Origin: an uncultured Brachyspira sp.
GTDB taxonomy: Bacteria; Spirochaetota; Brachyspiria; Brachyspirales; Brachyspiraceae
Assembly (NCBI RefSeq): GCF_934747485.1
Contig: NZ_CAKVGN010000042.1
Span: 1-27,569 of the forward strand
Direction: 5' to 3'
DNA: 27,569 bases
Positions 23,100-27,569 of this stretch are shown one piece after another. The notes beneath the pieces are model-generated. The model was not told the DNA's origin. It did not search any database and worked only from the letters and a program-made list of their open reading frames with translations. Position numbers and translations under genes: made by a program. The stretch's first letter is position 1. Every line of letters begins with the position of its first letter.

Positions 23100-23749
23100 T
23101 TTATATCCTCTCTTTTTTTGCTTAATATATATAAAATCATATTTTGAGAAAAATGAGTAATAGCTGGTATTATCACACTAAAAGAAGAATATACAAACAA
23201 CAAAGAATATATTATACCCTCTATAAACTTTTGAAATACAGCATTAGCACCAAAATATATATGATTAATAGAATATATAAAAGCTGATATTATAATAACA
23301 ATAAAAATATTTACTCCCAATATATTATATAAAATATTAAAGAACACCTGCCTAAAAATAATCTCCTCGCAAATAGCACCTATCAATATAATTATAATAT
23401 CAAAAAAAACATTATTTTTATTTATAATTTCATGAACTGATATTTTTTTAATCCAAAATTTATATTTAATAAAATGAACAGCATAAGCTTCAATTATCTC
23501 TATGGCAATGCATACAAAAGACATAATAAAAGCTAAAACAATAAAATAAATATGAGCATTATAATTAATACTTCCAACATACCCTGTAAAAAATACCATT
23601 ATTACAAATAAAAAATAGCTTAAAGCATTAGGCAAAATACTGCTTATTTTTCCAATATTTAATTTAAAAAATATGCCAATCAAAGAAGTAGGAAAAGAAA
23701 CAGCAATTAGTACAAGAATAGCACTAAGGTAATGGGTGTGGAAATTCAT
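23096..23749 (-). CDS. sagE: CPBP-family intramembrane protease SagE-like
   Basis: 217 residues with about seven membrane helices. CPBP (Abi) motifs are present: EEIIFRQVFFN (EExxxR), FIYSINHIYFG (FxxxH) and the late HFSQN, which together would hold a catalytic metal in the membrane. In streptolysin-S clusters SagE is thought to remove the SagA leader and/or give self-protection. I choose ATG 23749 as start, because GGAGG stands eleven bases before it; an ATG at 23767 lacks a ribosome site and itself overlaps that GGAGG. The start overlaps sagD by 26 bases and the stop overlaps sagF, showing a tight operon. Confidence 0.85.
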   Translation of the reverse strand: MNFHTHYLSAILVLIAVSFPTSLIGIFFKLNIGKISSILPNALSYFLFVIMVFFTGYVGSINYNAHIYFIVLAFIMSFVCIAIEIIEAYAVHFIKYKFWIKKISVHEIINKNNVFFDIIIILIGAICEEIIFRQVFFNILYNILGVNIFIVIIISAFIYSINHIYFGANAVFQKFIEGIIYSLLFVYSSFSVIIPAITHFSQNMILYILSKKREDIN

Positions 23750-25064
23750 TATTTGAAATTCCTCCATTTTTAATTATTCTAGGGTGCTTACTATATGGGA
23801 AAGCAGGCATTGACATTTGCACAAGCTCTGGAACATATACACGCATTACATGCAAATCTTTATCAGCTATTTCTGTTGGAGTAATATCCAAATAAACTGC
23901 ATATTTTGAAATATTATAAAGACCATTAAATAAATACTCTAAATCAGTATTTTCTTCGAGGTTTTTATATTTTCTTAATTCAATTTTTTCTGTAACTTTG
24001 CTGTTAATAAATTTAAGTTTTTTGTCTTTATCATCTAAAGAAGCCCAATAATTAACATTGCTGTCAAGGTTAAGATAAGTTTTTTGATACTTAGTTTCCA
24101 AATAATCAGCCGGCATTGATAATGGTCCGTTAATATTTAATGTAAGTATAGCCAAAGCCTCCATAAAAGCTCTGTATATCACTTTTTTAGGATTAAGCCC
24201 AGAAGAAGCACCTACCACAATATATGGACTTTTTTCACTTTTGTTTATAAGCATTACCGTAAAAACATAGCCTAACTTTTTATCAATAGTATAATCAAAC
24301 ACTCTTATTTTATAATCAATATCTCTTAAAATTGTATTAATAGTTTCATTAACAACATCATCATCAATAACAACTTCTTTAACTTTGCTCTCTGTATACC
24401 ATTTTATCATACAAGCATCACATTCTACAATTTCAGTTATAGCAGATTTCAAAGCCAATTTAATATTTTTATGACTCGCACTTCCTTTAGAAAACCCGCC
24501 TATAAATACTTTTTCTTTTTTTTCCCTTCGTATTATATGAGATAAAAAGAAATTCTGTGCCGGTACATAATACTCTTTTTCTCTATCAAACAAAGAAGGA
24601 AGAAGCACCCAAGATAATATATCATCTTCTGTAATATTTTCTAAAATCCCTAAACTGTTTAATTTATTGCAATCTTCATCGCTGTATATTTTAACATATT
24701 CAAAAGGTATTACATTATTAGGATATTTTTCTTTTAATTGATTATAGGAAGCATATTTTAATTTTTCTTCAAAATACAAATTTGCTGTAAATAATGCATA
24801 TCTCTCAACACCTTCGCCTAATAATCTTATAATAGCTTCATCTCTATAAATGCCATAACCAGAAAGATGATAATTAACTTCAGCATTATCACCTAATAAT
24901 ATTTTATGATAATCCGGAAGCATAGAAGTACAAGTATTAATATTTTGAGCAATAACAGAATTAGCCTGCATTACAATAATAGAATCCATAATACCTGTCT
25001 GATGTCCGCAAAGAGAATTGTATTTATTTAAAACATTTTTATGGCTTGGGTAATATTTAATCAT
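23724..25064 (-). CDS. sagD: YcaO-domain cyclodehydratase subunit SagD
   Basis: 446 residues (streptococcal SagD about 452). YcaO proteins use ATP to activate peptide amides so that Cys/Ser/Thr side chains cyclise to azolines. Nucleotide-binding landmarks: LLGEGVERYALF (81-92) and FSKGSASHKNIKLALKSAITEIVECDACMIKWY, listed as two parts at about 191-209 and 210-223, with conserved Glu and acidic residues that bind Mg-ATP. A third is VVGASSGLNPKKVIYRAFMEAL, about residues 282-303. The protein ends in FPHPLP, a true C-terminal PxPxP, the motif needed by azoline-forming YcaO enzymes. It acts with SagC, encoded 55 bases upstream. Confidence 0.93.
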   Translation of the reverse strand: MIKYYPSHKNVLNKYNSLCGHQTGIMDSIIVMQANSVIAQNINTCTSMLPDYHKILLGDNAEVNYHLSGYGIYRDEAIIRLLGEGVERYALFTANLYFEEKLKYASYNQLKEKYPNNVIPFEYVKIYSDEDCNKLNSLGILENITEDDILSWVLLPSLFDREKEYYVPAQNFFLSHIIRREKKEKVFIGGFSKGSASHKNIKLALKSAITEIVECDACMIKWYTESKVKEVVIDDDVVNETINTILRDIDYKIRVFDYTIDKKLGYVFTVMLINKSEKSPYIVVGASSGLNPKKVIYRAFMEALAILTLNINGPLSMPADYLETKYQKTYLNLDSNVNYWASLDDKDKKLKFINSKVTEKIELRKYKNLEENTDLEYLFNGLYNISKYAVYLDITPTEIADKDLHVMRVYVPELVQMSMPAFPYSKHPRIIKNGGISNNEFPHPLP

Positions 25065-25119
25065 AAGTTTTCCATTTTTATATAATTTATTAAAAATTAT
25101 AATATTTTCAATTATTTAA

Positions 25120-26205
25120 TCATTTTATTATTACTTTACTTAAAAACTTCTCTATTATCTCCTTTGAAGAAGTATACATTTCATTATATTTAGCCTTGCT
25201 TATATGTCCGCATGCCGCACAGAAAGGCACTCTGAGTAAATCCTGAATTTGAATCTCTATAGAAGGTATATAAACATTAATAACGCGTCCTGATAGTTTG
25301 CATTTTCCTATGGTGGCAAATAAAAAAGCTTCATATAATGCAAGTGAAGTAAATGTTTGCAAAATAGGGGTTATATAAGTTTTCCTATTATTTGATTTCA
25401 AATTAATAGTTTGTTTAACAAATTTATTATACACTGATAAACTTTCATTTCTTGCTATCACTCTATTTTCAAAACATTCATAACATGCTGTTTCTTTTGC
25501 CTTTATAGTGGTGATATTCAAAAAAGGTCCGTCTAATATTGATATAATCATAGGAATTGATTTTTCAAGTAAAAGCCTGTTAATATTTCTAAGCAAATTT
25601 AATCTTGGTTTCTCAACACTTACAACCACACATGATATATCACAAAATAACTTTAACAATTCTTTTTGCTTTTCAATATGTTCTATTGCATCAGTAGTGT
25701 CTGTGAGATTTGCTTTTTCTATTTCTTTTATATCATCAATATCTATCATAATAACATTCATATACAAATCTTCTAACATTAATTTAGCATATTCTTTTAG
25801 CCTATCACTATCTGTTACAAACATTACTTTATTTTTTTGAACCTTACTTTCATCTGGTATATCATAAAAATATTCCCCTATAAGCTCATAAACACTATTA
25901 AGCATATTGTTCTCATCATACTCTAAAAACCTGTTGCCTATAAGAGAAGATATAATTTCATTCAAAAAATTACTTTCTTTTTCATCAAGAGAAAATTTCT
26001 TTACTACATAATCAAAAGAAATTAACTTATCATCAAAAAGTTCTTTAGCAATAAATATTAAAGCTTCTTTTACATTATCATTCAAATCATTAAGCTCTAA
26101 AGAAGCCTCTTCAAAATTCCATATCCCCTTTCTAAATCTAATCTCATCATCAGAATTAAAAAACACACTCGCATTATCATAAAGTTTAATATTTTTCTTA
26201 GCCAT
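25120..26205 (-). CDS. sagC: Cyclodehydratase partner SagC (leader-binding, E1-like)
   Basis: 361 residues (streptococcal SagC about 352). Residues 1-105 look like a winged-helix leader-peptide recognition domain; 120-340 correspond to the E1/ThiF-like fold that has lost its adenylation function and docks SagD. Two CxxC pairs, Cys241-YE-Cys244 and Cys329-AA-Cys332, form the structural zinc site typical of this family. No ATP-binding GxGxxG of active E1 enzymes is seen, as expected. It lies between sagB and sagD on the same strand with 40- and 55-base gaps. Confidence 0.9.
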   Translation of the reverse strand: MAKKNIKLYDNASVFFNSDDEIRFRKGIWNFEEASLELNDLNDNVKEALIFIAKELFDDKLISFDYVVKKFSLDEKESNFLNEIISSLIGNRFLEYDENNMLNSVYELIGEYFYDIPDESKVQKNKVMFVTDSDRLKEYAKLMLEDLYMNVIMIDIDDIKEIEKANLTDTTDAIEHIEKQKELLKLFCDISCVVVSVEKPRLNLLRNINRLLLEKSIPMIISILDGPFLNITTIKAKETACYECFENRVIARNESLSVYNKFVKQTINLKSNNRKTYITPILQTFTSLALYEAFLFATIGKCKLSGRVINVYIPSIEIQIQDLLRVPFCAACGHISKAKYNEMYTSSKEIIEKFLSKVIIK

Positions 26206-26245
26206 TTTTCAATAAACCTACTATTTATTTTTTATATAATAAAAA

Positions 26246-27256
26246 TCATTTTGAAAGCAAAGTTAAATGCACAACATGATTAGTCTGCCCATCTAAATTT
26301 AATAATTCTTCAGATAAAGTTTTATTAAATCCTCCAATGTCGCATGCTAAAATACCGCTTGCAGCAGCAGTAAGCTGTATATTCTGTGCAATCTCTCCTG
26401 TCTCTATTAAAGTAAACTGCAAAGCCATATCACCATATTTTCTTGAGTTTTCATATATGCTATACACATAGTAAATAGATAAAGCCGCCTTTCTTAAATC
26501 TATCCCTCCGCCGAAAACGTTATTATTATAGTAATTCTCCAAATCATCATCATTAAATAATTTTATTTTTTCAAGCGAATGAGTAAAAGGCATATATTTG
26601 TATATACCCTTCTCAAGATTATTTATATTAAGTGCCGCAATATACAAATAAATAGGATAAAGCCCGCCGCCTGAAGGAGCTGTACGAAGCTTAGACATAT
26701 ATTTATCTCCAAAAGTTATAGTACCATATTCTTCTTTATTTAAATTAAAATCAAAATCCCCCGAAATACCATCTCCATAATAAAGCAGTGTAGACAAGTC
26801 GCTTAATGTTAATGGCTTACCCTTAAAATCTCTCCTGCTTCTTCTTGACCTTATGACCGAACCTATAGGGGCATTAATATTTTTATATGGCGGAAGTTTT
26901 ATAGCATTTCCTTTTTTATGAACCTCCTCTTCAAGCAACATTCTGTTACTTAAAGCAGCATCTATTGGAAAAGATGAATAGCTTGTTACATCAAACATTG
27001 TAGATAAATCTATTGATGATTTCTTTGAGTTTAATAAATATTCTTCGCTTATATTTCTATTTACTTCGGAATGCATTGCTCCTCTATAAGAAGATTCTGA
27101 AGTTTTTATCCCTATAGTGTCAGCATACATAGAAACAGGTATATTTGAAGAAAAATTCACAACGCTAAAAAGTAATGGTATCTCTTTTGATTCTAACTCT
27201 TCTTTGCTTATCTCTATTTTTTTTATATCTTTTTTCTTATTTTTTATAATAGACAC
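26246..27256 (-). CDS. sagB: FMN-dependent azoline dehydrogenase SagB
   Basis: 336 residues (streptococcal SagB about 316). It oxidises azolines to aromatic thiazoles/oxazoles with FMN. Nitroreductase-fold landmarks: FMN phosphate site RSRRSRRDFKGKPL (136-149), LLYYGDGISG (157-166), RTAPSGGGLYPIYLY (191-205), and SRKYGDMALQFTLIETGEIA (271-290) with Lys273-Tyr274, matching the Lys-Tyr pair reported as essential in these dehydrogenases. The N-terminal 120 residues are the usual extra domain. It is first in the operon; TAGGAATGTT precedes the ATG. Confidence 0.92.
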   Translation of the reverse strand: MSIIKNKKKDIKKIEISKEELESKEIPLLFSVVNFSSNIPVSMYADTIGIKTSESSYRGAMHSEVNRNISEEYLLNSKKSSIDLSTMFDVTSYSSFPIDAALSNRMLLEEEVHKKGNAIKLPPYKNINAPIGSVIRSRRSRRDFKGKPLTLSDLSTLLYYGDGISGDFDFNLNKEEYGTITFGDKYMSKLRTAPSGGGLYPIYLYIAALNINNLEKGIYKYMPFTHSLEKIKLFNDDDLENYYNNNVFGGGIDLRKAALSIYYVYSIYENSRKYGDMALQFTLIETGEIAQNIQLTAAASGILACDIGGFNKTLSEELLNLDGQTNHVVHLTLLSK

Positions 27257-27291
27257 ATAACATTCCTATTTTTGTAAATCGCATCTAATAT

Positions 27292-27319
27292 ATAATACTA
27301 AAAAAATTTATTTTGTAAA
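27292..27319 (-). promoter_or_regulatory. Possible promoter of the sagB-sagF operon
   Basis: Minus strand TTTACA (27314-27319), 16 bases, TATTAT (27292-27297), about 30 bases before the ribosome site of sagB. The surrounding 150 bases are very AT-rich, so other choices exist. Confidence 0.35.
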
Positions 27320-27442
27320 ATTAAAATATAATAAAAAAGACTATTCTTATATGAAATTATATTTTATTTAATATCATCTATTATATAAAAACTCTATAGT
27401 ATAGAAAGTTATTTTGATTTGAAATTTCTTAAAATACAAAAA

Positions 27443-27483
27443 ATAAACTAATGCTGCAAATATTATTTACAGCATTAGTTTAT
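27443..27483 (-). terminator. Hairpin terminator upstream of the sag operon
   Basis: Perfect 14-base inverted repeat ATAAACTAATGCTG / CAGCATTAGTTTAT with a 13-base loop, followed on the minus strand by seven T. It would stop transcripts coming from the transposase side from running into sagB. Confidence 0.8.
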
Positions 27484-27493
27484 AATAAAATTA

Positions 27494-27569
27494 GGGGCTG
27501 TCCTAGATAACTAAAAAAGCTCCTTTCTTGCTAAATTATATATAATTTCCAATTGTTTTTCAACTTTAG
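27494..27569 (-). mobile_element. End of an insertion sequence, with transposase C-terminus
   Basis: A minus-strand frame enters from the right edge and ends KVEKQLEIIYNLARKELF at TAG 27511-27513. Just past it, GGGGCTGTCCTAGATAACTA (27494-27513) has the look of a terminal inverted repeat of IS4/IS5/IS1182-like elements, which often begin GGGGCTGTC or similar. Only one end is in the window, so the family and any target duplication cannot be determined. Confidence 0.6.

Noticed and set aside
25508..25840. 110-residue plus-strand ORF inside sagC
   Set aside because: Antisense shadow; the sagC frame has zinc motifs and family length.

Overview
This window looks like a chromosomal segment from an anaerobic intestinal spirochaete, most likely Brachyspira. 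The base composition is very AT-rich, lipoprotein and outer-membrane genes use A/T-ending codons, intergenic hairpin repeats carry a GGGCTTTGCCC / AGTTCTTTTGG core, and the gene set fits (stand-alone glucose-type EIIB, secondary alcohol dehydrogenase, small DUF4234 protein). The genus call is from recognition, not from a search.

Left part (1-7410): a HAD phosphatase, glyA with a histone-H1-like lysine-rich N-terminal extension, a broken outer-membrane beta-barrel gene (2534-3162), a decayed copy of the 3' end of the next gene (about 3315-3592), an intact membrane protein of unknown function (3833-4897), an intact beta-barrel paralogue of the broken gene (4980-5621) and an Eis-like acetyltransferase. 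Middle (7411-15047): mutS-lepB, a lone PTS EIIB, a GNAT acetyltransferase, purB, a DUF4234 protein and a strongly expressed-looking zinc alcohol dehydrogenase.

Riboflavin block (15496-19975, minus strand): ribD, ribE, ribBA and ribH behind a sigma70-like promoter, an FMN riboswitch and an intrinsic terminator. The rib genes are spread apart by hairpin elements, one of them flanked by a 26-bp direct duplication of the end of ribBA. Two long, nearly identical dispersed repeats (about 11744 and 15152) and a diverged third one (about 20000) fill the larger gaps.

The most interesting part is the right third (20433-27256, minus strand): a streptolysin-S-like thiazole/oxazole-modified peptide cluster in the order sagB-sagC-sagD-sagE-sagF-sagA-sagG-sagH. 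It includes a short precursor gene at 22163-22285 encoding a 40-residue peptide with a TPGG leader end followed by CCCSCC. SagC, SagD and SagB would form the cyclodehydratase/dehydrogenase complex that converts Cys/Ser/Thr of the SagA core to azoles; SagE is a CPBP membrane protease candidate, SagF a membrane protein, and SagG/SagH an exporter. sagA and sagGH each have a convincing promoter of their own. The tail of a transposase with a probable terminal inverted repeat lies just upstream of sagB at the window edge. If active, this would be a candidate cytolysin or bacteriocin for a spirochaete.
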